NCBI RefSeq assembly: GCF_030272615.1 | Contig: NC_081407.1 | Coordinates: 433,588,730-433,652,729 of the forward strand | Origin: Cryptomeria japonica | Lineage: Eukaryota; Streptophyta; Pinopsida; Cupressales; Cupressaceae | Direction of reading: 5' to 3' | DNA length: 64,000 nucleotides | Part shown: piece after piece, positions 24,700-37,438 of the stretch | How positions within the stretch are numbered: the first letter of the stretch is position 1 | Layout: each line of letters opens with the position of its first letter | Position numbers and translations under genes: made by a program | The notes under the pieces: model-generated | The model's input: only the letters and a program-made list of their open reading frames with translations | Database searches by the model: none | What the model was told of the DNA's origin: nothing

Positions 24700-25394
24700 C
24701 ACACACTATCCTCTCCCTTGGCTCTCATGGTCCTAGGTGCAAGAGAAAAGTGTTAGTAATGCTTGAAATTTTTATTTTTTAAGAGAGGCCTGCCAAGAGA
24801 CACATCACTTTTGGGAACGACCTTGCACAGTAAATCCTTCGAGCCACTATAGAAATCAAGTGAGAGCGAAAGATGTAGCCTTGAAATTTTGATTTTTTAG
24901 GAGTAGGTTGATGAAAGTGGTGACTCCCCCATCATAGGGATTATCTATCTATTATGCTTGTGTAAGAATTAGTATATCACATCCTTACCTGCCATGGCGG
25001 GATTCATAAGGTATGTAGTGCCAAAGTCAAAAAAATATCAAGTTGTGGGCTGAAAATATTGCAACTGGCCATTGACCTTAAGGATAAAGTGTGTTTGAGT
25101 TGTCTTCGTCTTGTATCAGACCAATAACAATTTGAACCAACTTCAGGCTTTTGGGAAACATAAAATACATTTGTAAAAAGGGTCAATTAAGTTCATGAAA
25201 TTGGGTTTATTTAGACCCACACCTATTTTTGCCTTTTGTTGAAAAGGGGCAAGGTTATTGTGCTTGTGTGCTTGCTGTGTTTTCTTGTCAAAGAAATTCA
25301 AAAACAATTTTAAACCAAGTATTCATCCAACAAATTTACATCCAACATTGATAAACAAAACAACATCAACAAAAGAAACAAAATATTAGTTTGT
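24700..25394 (+). other. Conserved leader block of B before ORF1
   Basis: Strong match to 62599-63538 in E, which is about 260 bp longer in the middle. It includes CACACACTATCCTCTCCC, AAGAGAGGCCTGCCAAG and CAAGTGAGAGCGAAAG, where the last contains a plausible 5' splice site. No coding frame is conserved. The strong sequence conservation suggests structured RNA or regulatory function. Confidence 0.6.
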
Positions 25395-25693
25395 ATGACC
25401 ATCACTCACATCTTAAGAAAAAAGAGTCTTCATCAAAAGACCACATTGAAAAAGAGACAATTGAGTTCAAAAACTCTTATCAAAAGAAGGAAGTTTTTCC
25501 ATTTCTCTCACACAGAGCCTTCTTGCACCATATGCACTTGTATCTTCAAGACAAATCCAACGAATTTGACAAGGAGCCTTTGAAATATAGAGCTCTTACT
25601 CAGTATAGAGCCTTGGATTATCACAAAAATAAAGGGGGAAATATCAACCCTACTTTCTTTCCAAAAATCTGTATCACCTATAGCAAAGCTTGA
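25395..25693 (+). pseudogene. ORF1 of element B (pre-gag basic ORF), frameshifted
   Basis: Starts ATG ACC like A and E. The first part (to about 25505) is in one frame with HILRKK, TLKKRQLSSK and LIKRRKFF. A 16-nt deletion relative to E then moves the homologous sequence to the next frame, with RAFLHHMHLYLQ, NEFDKEPLKYRAL and INPTFFPKICITY. A stop follows where E continues with PPTPEREEVEF. It is therefore a decayed copy of the 127-codon ORF in E. Confidence 0.72.
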
Positions 25694-26128
25694 GGGGAAC
25701 CGAAAAACCCCTAAGAGAGAGGAAGAAGTACAAACCCCCTTTGTGATAGAATTTTTTTATTGAAGTCCATATTCTATCCACTTTCACCTTCACACATCAC
25801 AAATCCATTTCAACTCTCAAAACACAAAAAGGTCTTGTCCTAAGTTCTTTTAAATATTGCTTAAATCAAACCAACAAATCACTTTTAGGGTGTCTCTACG
25901 TCTAGGATCAATCATCCTAAGAGGCATTTCTACACAGGTTGAGTGCATCCTCTCATTGCTAGGTAACTTGGTTTGTAACACATCTCAAACCTTGATATAC
26001 ATTATCACATAAAAAAATGTTAAAAACACCAGAGCAATTCACAAAGAACTTTGGTAACATCCAACCTTCAGTATTAGAGATCCATCTTCTAAACATTTCA
26101 CAAACACTTGTCTTTCATCAAACATTTC

Positions 26129-27565
26129 TGTAGACGTATAAAAATGACCATATTCCTAAATGAATATTTTATGTTCATTTCTATATTTAATTAAATCCAA
26201 TTTAATTAAATCACCTGTATTCCTCTATTTAATTAAGTAAATTACTCAATTAAATTCACTATACCCATTTAATAGGATAAATTCATTTTATTCAATTAAA
26301 GCCCCTATCCACTTTTTAATTAAATTCAAATTTAATTAAAATAGTTATCCTAAATTAAATAAATCTAATTTATTTAATTACAACCAAATTGAATTAAATT
26401 CAATTAAAACCTATTTTCCCTCACCCACTTGCAAAATCCTACACCTCCCACTTGCATCCTAACCCTCTTTCTAACCTCTTCTAGATTCTTCTAAACCTAA
26501 TTAATTAACCCAAACCCATCCATTATCCCTTTTCCCTAAATTTGAGGAGGTCACTTCTCAAAATTGGAGTAAAGTCTTCAAATTGCATTAAAGCCTTTAT
26601 CCATGCCCCCAAATTTGGAAGGACTCTTACAAATTTATCCCCAAAGTCTTCATAACCATTAATGGTTAACTCAACCCTCTTACATGGTTAAAGAATTTTC
26701 ATAAACTCAACCTCCATCTAACCCAAGGGTCTCATCAAGCATTTATTGCTTTGACCATGGTTATCCTTAAACCTTTGCACAAGAGTTTATCCTTTGGGTA
26801 AAAGCTTTATCCAATGGATAAGCCTAACTTAACCTTAACCCTTAACCCCTAGGGTAACCATGAGGTCTTCTCAAGCATTTAATGCTTCTTACATCTCCTC
26901 TCAACCAGCCTTATGTTGACAATTGTCACCATTTCATTGGTGCCAATTGCAAACATGGATTCCCAACTTTCAAACTTGGCCCTTGATTAACTCTTTCAAT
27001 CCTGACCATCCATTGCCCTATTTTTGCTATAAATAGAGCTCTCATTCCTCCATTTTCATAGATCCAAGTCTTTAGCATCATACTTATACTAAAATCCATT
27101 CAAGTTTTCGTATCTCATTTTATGCTCAATCATTTAGCTTCTCTTTTAAACATGAATTTATCTATATATGCTAATTTAGAGTATGTTCCTTATCATTTAG
27201 CTTAAATCATGAACTAATATAACATGTTAGGATATTCTTACTACTAATCTTGTCATCTTATAACTAGTTTATTGCATTCGTAGCATCATGCATAGCTTAG
27301 GATGCATCTCATCTTAAAATCAACAAAAGCATCCCTCGTTCTTGCATTTGTCATCCCTAAACCATTTTGCTTAGTGATCTGAGAGCAAAACATTGGTTTG
27401 AGGGACCGTGTAAGATAGAGAACCATGGAACCATCCTTGGGAAGCTGAGCCATACTTCATGACTCTGTAGTTTGCACCAAGAAGCTATGTGGGTGTGTGA
27501 GCAAGGCTCCATAGAGCTCCATTTTTCACATATTGAGTTCTATCGGCCCGCTTTTCCCGCATACA
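26129..27565 (+). mobile_element. Solo LTR (1437 bp) in B leader
   Basis: Begins TGTAGACGTATAAAAATG, ends CCCGCATACA, with the perfect duplication ATTTC (26124-26128 and 27566-27570). It resembles the LTR of element A read in its own direction (both start TGTAGAC and end ATACA), so it is probably a related subfamily. TATA box at 27028-27035. It lies between ORF1 and gag of B. Confidence 0.88.
27028..27035 (+). promoter_or_regulatory. TATA box of the 26129-27565 solo LTR
   Basis: GCTATAAATAGAGCTC, the same core promoter as in the other LTRs. It could in principle drive transcription into the gag of B. Confidence 0.6.
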
Positions 27566-27599
27566 ATTTCATCACCACCTCATAATCACTTTCAACAAC

Positions 27600-30500
27600 A
27601 TGGCTCAAACAAGATCAATGAGAAACTGACAACTAGATATCAAAGACGAGGAGGAAGAAAACCTCAACGATTTTCAAGAGGCCATCGGAGGAGGCACTAA
27701 TGATGAAGATCTTAGCACTCCAACTCCCGAAGATATAGAAAGAGCACAACACAATCCCAAGTTCAATAGACTCTTTGACGAAATCCTTAGAAACAATGTA
27801 GATGCTCATTTTTTGAGACTTTCTCAAGAGGGTGCTAAACTACCCTCTAATTTTGATACCGCACAAATACATAGAACATTTGAGCAACATAGCCATAACA
27901 ATTGTGGAAGAGGTAGATATTACTTCCTCTATGACCTTAATCATCAAGGGAATCCTCCACCTCCTCCTCCTTCAAAAATAGACATGTTGAGACAACAAGT
28001 AGAAAATCTTGCTCAACAACTCAAAAGTGGTGTGAAGACTACTTGGTTTTCACTTAATGATATTTGTCCCTATCCTTTTGATAGGAACATGATTATGCCA
28101 CCTGATGCTCTGCAAAATGGACAAGGTTAGTCTGAGATAAATAACACACACACAAGAAACTGTTAGTGTTAATCAATCAAAAACTAATCTAAATAGGCAT
28201 ATCAAAAGAGATACTAAAAACATGAAAGCATATTTAACTAAAGAAGCAAATATGATAATAAGGCATCTCCAAATACCTTCTAACATGCTCTTAGCTTCTT
28301 CTCCTTTGTTCCTCTCCTCTCCAAGTTCCAAAATAGTGTAGCTCTCAACAGCGTTTTGCACTATGGATGCTTATGGAGGATTGAGATTTGAGTATTTTGC
28401 TTCAAATGGGAAATGAAAAACTAAAATACTAGATGCTATTAAAATGATTGATTTTAACTAAAATAACAAAGATATTAGTTTGCTATGCTAAATGCTCTCT
28501 AAAATGCCTATAGGTTAAATGCAAACAAGTTTTCAGGATCCGGATTATGAAGAAATGGGCTCTATTTATAGGAAAAATGGAGTAATGGATGGTTGAGATT
28601 GAGTAATCTCAACAAGGGTCAGGATTGAATGATTTCAAATCCATGTGAGGGCTTTCAACCCAATCCCAGGATGACAAGTGTCAATGTGAGATAGGTTGAG
28701 AGGAGAGGGAATAAGCATTAAATGCTTGACATGACTTTGGGAGTTAAAGTCAAGGTTAGTTGAATAAATAAACTCTTTATTCAAAGAATAAAGCTTTTAT
28801 CCAATGGATAAACTCTTGTGCAAAGGCAAGAAGGATAAATATGGTCAAAGCAATAAATGCTTGGGGGGACAAGTTTGAAATAACCATAAATGGTTATGTA
28901 AGAGCCATAAATGGTCATGTAAGAGCCATTAGTGGTTTTTGAAGACTTTGGGGGTTAATTTGTTGAACACACAAAACATTAAATTCTTTTCAAAGACTTT
29001 TGAAGTCTTTGAGAAGTGACTCCATTTTGCTTAGGAATGTGACAATAATTAGGGGATGGATTAGGCTAATTAGGAAGGGGTTAGAAGAATCTAGAAGGGG
29101 ATTAGATTTTGCAATTGGATTTGGTGGGTGAGGGAAAATAGGATTTTTATTTAAAATAAAATTAGTTTATTTCAATAAATGAGTGCAAGTTGCATTTGTT
29201 GGAAAATGCAAATGGGGGGGATAATGATTTAAATAAATGTTTTTATTTAATTTATTTAAAAGAGGAATAGGGGGATTTAATTAAATGAATAGATTTCATT
29301 TATTTAATTGATTGGAATTTGATTTAATGAATTAATTAAAATAAAATGAATAATTTATTTAATTAATAGAAGAATGTTTGGGGATGAATTAATTAAATAT
29401 TAATTTAATTAATTGATGGCTAGTGGATTTTTAATCACATAAATAGCATTTATTTATTTAATCAAGCTAGATAGATTTGTGTGACTACACCACCTTTTCC
29501 ACGAGGGTTTGAAACACCCAAGTTTGAAAAGTACAGGGGCAAATGAGACCCTAGAGATCATGTACGAGAATTTCACTCAACTTGTTTAGAGGTGGCCTAC
29601 GAGGACACCTATCTAATGCACCTTTTTCCTCAGAGTTCAGGAGGCACAACCACGTAATGGTTTTAATGATTACCAGGTCACATAAGAACATTTGAGGAAC
29701 TAGTTCAAAAATTCATCTCTCATTATGCACATAACATAGAACGAGATGTTACCATGGCAAATTTATACAACACCAAACAAAAACTAGGGGAGTTGTTCTC
29801 AGCTTTCCTACAATGGTGGAGGTAACTGTCTAGCAGACGTTCTCTTCATTTGCTTAAACAAGAACTAGTGGAAATATTCATTTCCAACTTGAATGATGAG
29901 ATGGGATTCCATCTAGACATGAAGGGTACAAAATCCTTTGAGGAGATGATCACTCAAGGACTAAAATGTGAAAGAGCCCTTATCAAAAAGGGACTTATCA
30001 AGATCTACAATGAACCCAAAGATGGTCCTTGTCCATGTTATAATAGTGATAAACCCAATTTTTGGAACAAGAATAAGAACATTGTCAATGACGAGATAGT
30101 GGATGCACGAACAGTAAAAAATGCACAACCTGTGGTTAGGTTTGCAGGAAAAAATCCCCCTCTTAACAACAACACAATCACTCATCCACAAAATCAAGGT
30201 CGCAATGCACCACAAGAGGAACCAAAACAAAGGCAACAAAACTACAAGCCAAAATGCACGCACACACCCTTAGGGGAACCCATCGAAACAATCTTACATC
30301 AATTGTTCTCTTCCAATCTTGTGACCTTACCGAAGACCTCTAACTATGAGCCTCAGGTCAAACCTCCATGGTGGCGCGATAATGAACATTGTGAATTTCA
30401 CCAAGGAAGAGGGCATAAAACTAACAATTGCCATCGACTGAAAGATCTTGTTCAAGATCTTATTGATAGAGGAGAAATTGAAATAGGACATGACCCTAAA

Positions 30501-30731
30501 ACATCCAATGATGATCATCTAATGTTCAAGAATCCACTTCCATCACATGATCAAAGGGGTTCTTTCGCCTCAGGGCGAAACACAGATACCACAAGTAATT
30601 ATACACAATCTGCATATAATTATACTATGAATCACCTCTATGATGCTGATGAACAAGTTGCAACTCTCACCATTAAAGATCCAAATTCTGCATGCAATGT
30701 TGCTACGTGTTGTAGCAAGATTACCATTTGA
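27600..30731 (+). pseudogene. Element B gag, split by solo LTR
   Basis: The start chosen is the ATG at 27600 (MAQTRS), followed by a stop after ten codons. The frame continues with the acidic N-terminal region and a proline run to DICPYPFDRNMIMPP at 28102, is broken by the solo LTR, and resumes at 29490 with PFPRGFETPKFEKY. The 293-codon piece at 29850-30731 contains EIFISNLNDEMGF, an Asn/Gln-rich segment, and the zinc knuckle CEFHQGRGHKTNNC followed by HRLKDLVQDLIDRGEIE. Several stops lie at 29550-29830. Homologous to the gag of A. Confidence 0.85.
28103..29489 (-). mobile_element. Solo LTR of the B/E family in B gag
   Basis: 1387 bp, minus orientation (plus-strand start TGATGCTC, end GTGACTACA), with perfect duplication CCACC (28098-28102 and 29490-29494). 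It is closer to the LTR of E (1386 bp) than to those of B, so it came from the E subfamily. TATA box at 28561-28570. The hydrophobic LTR frame is at 28173-28361 on the minus strand. Confidence 0.93.
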
Positions 30732-30746
30732 GCAACACCATAAGGA

Positions 30747-31301
30747 ATGACACCCCTGGCCAAGCAATATAATCTTGTGGAACAATTGGATAAAACGCCC
30801 ACACTCATTTCCATATTAGAACTTTTGTGCTTATCCCTCTCACAAAAAAAAATCTTGGATCAAGCTCTCCAAGAAGCGTCAGTCCCCACCAACCTCAACA
30901 CAGATCAATTTCAAGCCATGGTAGGCAGTCTCAAGTCATCACCATGCCTCACTTTTTCTAAAAGTGATAATGCTTCATTCCAACAGCCACATAATGCATC
31001 CCTTCACATTGAAGGATTTGTAAACCAACACAGAATCAAGCGAGTCTCGATCGACAATGGAGCCGTCTTTAATATATGCACCTTGCAGTTGGTCACAACA
31101 CTAGGTTATGCAGTAGAATCAGTGGATCCCAACAAAAAGATAACCATTAAGGCCTATGATGATGCAAAGCTTTCTTCCAAAGGAGTTGTTGTATTACCTC
31201 TCAGAGTGGGGCCAGTAGTGAAGCATATCGTCTGCCAAGTTCTAGACCTTGCTTTGCCATATAATCTCTTGTTAGGAAGACCTTGGATACATGCCATGTA
31301 A
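30747..31301 (+). pseudogene. Element B aspartic protease
   Basis: A 184-codon open frame. An N-terminal part YNLVEQLDKTPTLISILELL is shared with A. The active-site region reads RVSIDNGAVFNICTLQL, where A has LIDGGVGLNICTL; the catalytic aspartate remains but the following residue is Asn. The flap region KITIKAYDDAKLSSKG and ILG-like box NLLLGRPWIH near the C-terminus are typical of retroviral-type proteases. It ends with a stop after WIHAM. Confidence 0.85.
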
Positions 31302-31984
31302 GCAGTCCCATCCACCTATCACCAACGTATCAAGTTTACCCATAACGGTGTAGAAATCACAATCCTTAGCGATGCAAATCCATTTGCATATTGTAATAAC
31401 ATCAACCATCATCCATAGATCACCATACCTGACAACAAAGAAGCTATCCCTTCCACATCAGATGTTAGTCCAGCCTCACTTTATAGCTCAATCACCCCTA
31501 TACCAAAGCAAGAGAAGTTGAAAATGAAAATCACTGAGGAAGGTCCCGAGGAATATAATCTTAGCCAACTCTTTTGTGTTGGGAAATTACCCACATCCCC
31601 TAGAACTCATGGCAAACCTAGAAAGTTGCTTCAAACACCACTGTCCAAGCAAGAATGTACTTTGGCACAATTCATCCCTGGTAAAAGTTAGGAGGAAGAA
31701 ACAAGGGATGAGGACCTGGCAGAATGGATCTACAAAGACCCTATAAACACAGAAAGCCCAAAGGCTAAGCTTCCCACTGACAAATATGGCAAAGGCCTCA
31801 CTATCATGCAAAGAATGGGCTATGATGGCCAGAGTGCTTTGAGACATTGCAAACAAGGGCAACACGAGCCCTTACAACCTGAGTTGAAACCCAAAGATAA
31901 AACTGGATTAGGTTTTCAAAAGGAATCTCTTCCTAAGCTTAGATTCAAAGGAAAACCCAGCAAGCCCGTGTATCATCCAGTTAC
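31302..31984 (+). pseudogene. Element B: post-protease region with G-patch
   Basis: Translation gives TLAQFIPGKS, stop, EDLAEWIYKD and then a G-patch at about 31785-31920: YGKGLTIMQRMGYDGQ, ALRHCKQGQHEPLQP, KTGLGFQ. All key positions of the pattern are present (G..MGY.G...L...QG..EP..P....GLG). It is open from 31770 to 32045. G-patches are known fused to protease in betaretroviruses; here it lies downstream of protease in a plant element. Confidence 0.7.
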
Positions 31985-32834
31985 TCAAAGAAGGTCATCC
32001 TTGATTATATCTATGACATCAGCTACACCACCTGCACCAACATAGCCAATAATCTCATCAGTAGCATCAATAGCACCAACAAAACCGATACTCCTAGCAA
32101 CAACATCAACAACACCGATAATCCCATTAGTAGTAGTAGTAACACCAAATGCACCAACAACACCAATAACCCTGGCAGCAACGTCAACAACACCAATAAC
32201 CCCATCAATAGCACCGACAATCCCACCTATAAAATTGCATAAATTCATGACCAATACATTCTTCAATTCAAAAGACATCCCAACCTGGTACAGTAATTGG
32301 ATGTTAGAGATTGATTCATAGACCGACTCACATGAGTGGGAATGGGATTCACTAAATCTAAATACTTCAGACGAGGAAGCCACATCACCTCCACCACCTC
32401 GTAAAGATATCCTAGTTTATGGAGAGTCATGGATTAAAACCTTTTGGGTTCCTAAGCAAGAAGCAAATTCCACATGTCCTACGTCAAATACGACACCAAA
32501 ATATGACAAGGAGAGTACCATCAATGAACTTCACTCATCTATATTAACCCTCAGTGACGCCACCTCTGAACTTAACTTAATCGATGAGGTAATGCCTATC
32601 ATCCACCCCGACCTCATCAACTGGAACCAACCAATTCCCCCATGTCCTTATCACTTCCAAAATGATGAGGTGCTCATCGACTTTTTAGAAATATAGGATA
32701 ACATACCAAGTGGGGATCATAAAGTTGGGTTTTCCATCAAACTTAACAACACATCATACATTGGGGCAGATGCTAAACCTTTCAGCTGCAAAAATATCAC
32801 AATAAAAGATGGATCTTCCAGTGGAAACTACACT
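31985..32834 (+). pseudogene. Element B: Thr/Pro-rich repeat and protease-RT linker
   Basis: 31990-32230 is an imperfect ACC/ACA-rich repeat encoding Thr-, Pro-, Ala- and Ile-rich sequence (for example STTPIIPL). Next comes an acidic piece with a PPPP run, and then VMPIIHPDLINWN, which matches LIYPDLTYW in the A linker. Stops occur. The domain is unknown. Confidence 0.6.
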
Positions 32835-33791
32835 ATGGCACTATTTGATCCCAAAAAAGTAAAAATAAAGAGCATATCCAAAGGTGAAAACCTCTTCATG
32901 GCACTTGTAGATGAAAGGTTTGACATCCTCTCCTCTAGTACAAATCATGAGAGATCAACAATCCTAATTGAAGAAACAAAAGAATTCAATGTGGGGACCC
33001 CTAATACTCCTCACCAAATACATTTGGCATCTCTATTAACTCCAGAGGAACAACCAAAATTTGTGGATTTCTTCCAGAAGCATCAAATCAACTTCGCATG
33101 GTCTTATGCAGACATGCCTGACTTAGATCTTGATTTGGTCATGCATCACCTAACTGTGATAGAAGGAGCTAAACCTGTTAAACAAAAGCTCATAAAGATG
33201 CACCCACAAATTGTTGTTCTTGTCAAAGCAAAACTCAAAAATCTCTTGGATGTTGGTTTCATCAGACCAATCAATTATGTAGGTTGGATCTCCAACATCG
33301 TACCTATTGACAAACCTAATGGGGGCATCTGTATCTGTACAGACTTCAGAGATTTGAACAAGGCATGCCCTAAAGATTACTTCCCCTTACCAAACATCAA
33401 CATGATTGTTGATCTAACGGTGGTTCATGCAATGCTTTCTCTTATGGATGGCTTTTCATGGTACAACCAGATCAAGATTGCTCTAGAGGATCGACATAAA
33501 ACTGCTTTCACATGCCCATGGGGAACCTACTATTGGAATGTGATGCCATTTGGTCTAAAGAATGCAGGGGCAACCTATCAAAGAGCTATGAATACCATCT
33601 TTCATGACATGATGCACACTATAATAGAATATTATGTTAATGATTTACTAGCTAAATCATTAACCAGAGAGGGTCATCAGGCAATACTGGGTCAAATCTT
33701 CGACATATTAGAGAAATATCATGTCTTACTCAATCCAAAGAAATGTGTCTTTGGAGTAACCTCTAGGAAGCTCTTAGGATACATTGTCTAA
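32835..33791 (+). pseudogene. Element B reverse transcriptase, YVDD changed to YVND
   Basis: A 318-codon frame, the longest in the window. RT blocks: KNLLDVGFIRPI, CTDFRDLNKACPKDYFP, SLMDGFSWYNQIKI (Gly of SGYNQ is Trp), GTYYWNVMPFGLKNAG, then YVNDLLAKS where YVDD is expected. The thumb has LNPKKCVFGV and KLLGYIV before a stop. Loss of a catalytic aspartate makes the enzyme inactive although the frame is open. Confidence 0.9.
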
Positions 33792-34418
33792 AGCAAGGGC
33801 ATTGAAGAAGATCTGACAAAACTCAAAGCAATCATGGACATGCCACCTCCCAAGAACATCAGTTAGTTAAGGACACTACAAGGGCGGCTATAATCAATTT
33901 GAAGATTCATTGCATAATTGGCTGATAAGTGTCATCCCTTCACACATCTATTACACAAGAATATTCACTTTCAATGGGATACAAAGTGCCAGCAAGCATT
34001 CCAAATTCTCAAAGACTACCTCATGCATACACCCTTGTTGATCCCACTAGATCCAAGTAGACCTCTATTGCTATATATTTCAGCTACAAATACGACATTA
34101 GGAGTACCGCTGGCACAACACAATGCAGAAGGAAAAGAATGTGTTGTATACTATATCTCTCGCACATTGGTAGGATATGAACTCAATTACACACCTATTG
34201 AGCGAGGTTGCCTAGCAGTTATCTTGGCAGCCACCAAATTGAGACACTACATGTTAACACACAAGGTACAACTCATTGCCAAAATAGATCCACTCAAGTA
34301 CCTACTCAACAAGGCAACATTGACAGGCTGCTTGGCCAAAAGGGTTATGATCTTGAGTGAATTTGATATAGAGTATGTGAAACACAAGGCTATCAAGGGG
34401 CAATTTATTGCAGATTAA
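33792..34418 (+). pseudogene. Element B gypsy RNase H
   Basis: Open at 33918-34418. Contains HPFTHLLHKN, the tether FQILKDYLMHTPLL, YISRTLVGYELNYTPIE and ATKLRHYMLTHKVQ. The DAS-type start motif reads ISATNTTLG. A stop replaces Gln just after QFIAD, before the second RNase H. The short preceding gap has stops. Confidence 0.82.
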
Positions 34419-35160
34419 TTGGCTAATGCACCCCTCACAGGTGACCATCCTCTTGTTTCAAATTTTCCAGATGAAGAGATCTTCATGATCATAGCTACAC
34501 AACCTTGGAAGCTATATTTTGATGGCTCATACACTAGACATGGCTCGGGGGCAGGTATTCTTTTTATCACACCTCAAGGTGACAACATCCCGAAGTCATA
34601 CATGCTCACATTTCCAAGCACCAATAATATAGCAGAATATGAGGCCTTGATCACAGGACTCAGATTGGCTATACAATGGCATCTAAAAGAGCTATAGGTA
34701 TATGGAGCTATAGGTATACGGAGATTCCCAGCTAGTCATCTGACAAGTCACCAATGAATATTAAACTAAGGATGATAAGCTCATGCCATATAAAAGGATG
34801 GTGGATAGTTACAAAGAATCATTTACAACTATCACATTTGAGCAAGTGCCCAGAGATCAGAATTGAGTTGCCGACACAATGGCTACAATTGCATCTCTGC
34901 TGGATCTTCTGCAAAATTCAACACGCTACAAGTTCTTGGTAGAACAACTTTGGATCCCCGCGTATGATATCCTTGAAACTGAAATGATATGTCACCTTAT
35001 TGGTTCTGAATCCCCATGTTATGGTGAGTTTTTCACTTACCTCCGCAATCATACACTTCCTCCCAACCAATCCAATAACCAATGAAAAACCTTCATCTAC
35101 CAAACCGCTCGATACACCATCATTGGCGAAACCCTATACAAGCAAAGTCTTGATGGTACT
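34419..35160 (+). pseudogene. Element B archaeal-type second RNase H
   Basis: 34419-34697 gives LYFDGSYTRHGSGAGILF and AEYEALITGLRLA; 34700-34860 continues with stops; 34879-35085 gives DTMATIAS-like and LVEQLWIPAYD. This is the RVT_3-type domain that Tat elements carry between the gypsy RNase H and integrase. A GCTATAGGTATA duplication near 34693-34720 shifts the frame. Confidence 0.82.
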
Positions 35161-36258
35161 CTCCTTTGATGTTTGGAACAAGATGAGATAACAAAAGCCT
35201 TGGAAGAGGTGCATGAGGGAATTTGTGGGAATCGCTCATGCGGTCCTTTGCTAGCAAAGAAAATTATGCACATTGGATACTATTAGCCCTCCATGGAAAA
35301 AGACTCATACTATTTTGTCAGAAAATGCAAGAAGTGCCAAGTTCATGGAGACTTGATACATGCACCATCACAAGAATTGCAAGCATATCACAACACCATT
35401 GCCCTTTTGTCAATGGGGACTTGACCTTGTGGGTAAAATCCATCCATCTTCATCCAATGACCCTAAATTTATCATTACCGACATCGAATACTTCACAAAG
35501 TGGATCAAAGCCGTTCCACTTACTCAAGTCACTGGCAAGAAGATTGCCTCATTCATCCTTAATTACATCATCTATCGGTATGGTGTACCCATGTCCATCA
35601 TCATAGGTAATAGGCTTCCTTTCAAAAATCAGGATGTCCATGAGCTCTGTGAGAAGTTTCACATCCAACACCATTTTTCCACCCCCTATTACCCTCAAGG
35701 CAATGGTCAAGCCAAAGCATCAAACAAGAACATATTGAGGATCCTTAAGAAGATAGTCAATGATGCTGGCCGTGATTGGCACATTTGATTAAATCCAACA
35801 CTATGGGTGTATCGAACTAGCATTCGAACCCCTACAGGCACAACACCCTACTCACTGGTTTATGGAGCAAAAGCCATCCTGCCTATTGAGGTTGAAATAC
35901 CATCTCTATGGGTCTCTTTGCACAATCTGATAGATGATGAAGCATACTGAGTCTAACGTCTTCATGACTTGGAACTACTTGATGAAAGGCGACAAGCTGC
36001 ATACAACCACTTAAAAGCCTATCAACAACGAATGAGCATAAGCTACAATCATCGAGTCAAACCTCATACATTTGAGGTAGGTGATCATGTTCTTAAGGAG
36101 AATCCTTGCAACCAACCACACAAACAACATCATGGCAAGTTTGAATCCTTCTGGTTGGTTCCATATGTTATCACTGCTATATTTGAGTATGGGGCATATT
36201 AGTTGGCAACTTCAGAAGGGGAACCACTAGCAGATCCGGTCAACAACATGCACCTCAA
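35161..36258 (+). pseudogene. Element B integrase, catalytic residues lost
   Basis: The zinc module has HEGICGNRSCG (second His changed to Arg), then CKKC. The core (mainly 35360-35788) has LDLVGKIHPSS, FTKWIKAVPLT, then SIIIGNRLPFKNQD where IIIDNG is expected, and STPYYPQGNGQAKASN where Q(A/T)EASN is expected. The second Asp and the Glu of the DDE triad are therefore replaced. The C-terminal piece (35969-36202) has YNHRVKPHTFEVGDHVL. It ends FHKI-stop near 36258. Confidence 0.87.
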
Positions 36259-37438
36259 ACAGTTTCATAAAATATAAAAAACATTTAGAAAAATATCTTG
36301 AAGAAAATACAAAAAAATAAAGAAAATAGTAAGGAAAAATCATTTATCCAAACAGTGAAAACCACTATGGTGGCACCTTGGGTAAGTACGATGGTGAAAA
36401 ACTGGAAAATAGGTGCCACTCATAAAAAAGCTACGACTCGATCGTCTTTCAGACATGTTGTGATCACAACCATTGCAGCCATTCATCCATCATTCAAACC
36501 ATGTCTTGTTATTGATCTGCAATCACAGTTAGTCCTTCAAATGTCCTACATCTTGCATCCCTCTTTCATAGCGACATTTAAACTGGGGGCAATGCTCTTA
36601 ACCTACTAATGGAAGTGGATTCTACATTATTTGTGATTCATTGAGTTCTTCATTCAAAATTGGCCAAAAAATACCAAAACCATTAAAAAACACTCAGAAA
36701 ATACCAAAAACATTAAAAAACACTCACAAAATCCAAAAAATGAAAAACATCAAAATCAATCAAAAACATTGCACCATATATTATTCTTTGTACATACACA
36801 TCGCAAACGACAACAAACATTTTGAGCTACTCAAACGATGATCACTTATCAAGTCAACCAACCAATCAAAACATCTATACACAACTGTCTTCACAAGGAT
36901 GCATCCTTTCTCACAAACATGACATGGTAACATTTTCTTTGACAAGAAAATTCTATTTAGCTGATAAGCACTTGATCAATTATTTATTTATTTATATCAG
37001 GTTCCTACATTACTCCGGGATATCCACAAGTGATTAGAGTACCCAAGATGGTTCTTGATATCTTTTTTTGTTTATTTGCTTGTTGTTTACGGATTGTTCC
37101 AATGAAGTTCCGGGGCATATACTAATGGTGTCTACGTGAGAAGTTCACTAAGCTACGTGATCATATGCAAACATATAGTCATGGATCACTATGGCTTGCT
37201 GACTAAAATGTATACCTTGAGCATTTGCGCATGAACCAGAATGGAGGGTCATTTTTCCTTGTCTATGATGCTTGCTTATAGGTGAAATGCTAAAACTTGG
37301 TTCTTTCTACCTCGACCAAGAACGATACTACCATGCTTGATGAGGAAAATAAAGCACTACACATAATCTATGGATTGTTATTTCATCTCATATATATATA
37401 TATTGCATTCTGTTGCATTCCATCCATCCATACATTCA
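36259..37438 (+). other. 3' untranslated region of element B
   Basis: About 1.2 kb after integrase. A-rich runs (36280-36340 and 36660-36750) contain a repeated ACCAAAAACATTAAAAAACACTC phrase. A CTGGGGGCAATG phrase is at about 36583-36595. A TA run is at 37389-37403. No gene is visible. Unlike A, there is no long tandem repeat, and no polypurine tract abuts the LTR. Confidence 0.65.

Noticed and set aside
29961-30263. Minus-strand hydrophobic ORF of 100 codons
   Set aside because: Lies opposite the better supported gag frame of B.
31985-32383. Minus-strand Gly/Val/Ile-rich protein of 132 codons
   Set aside because: Shadow of the Thr/Pro-rich repeat in the linker of B.
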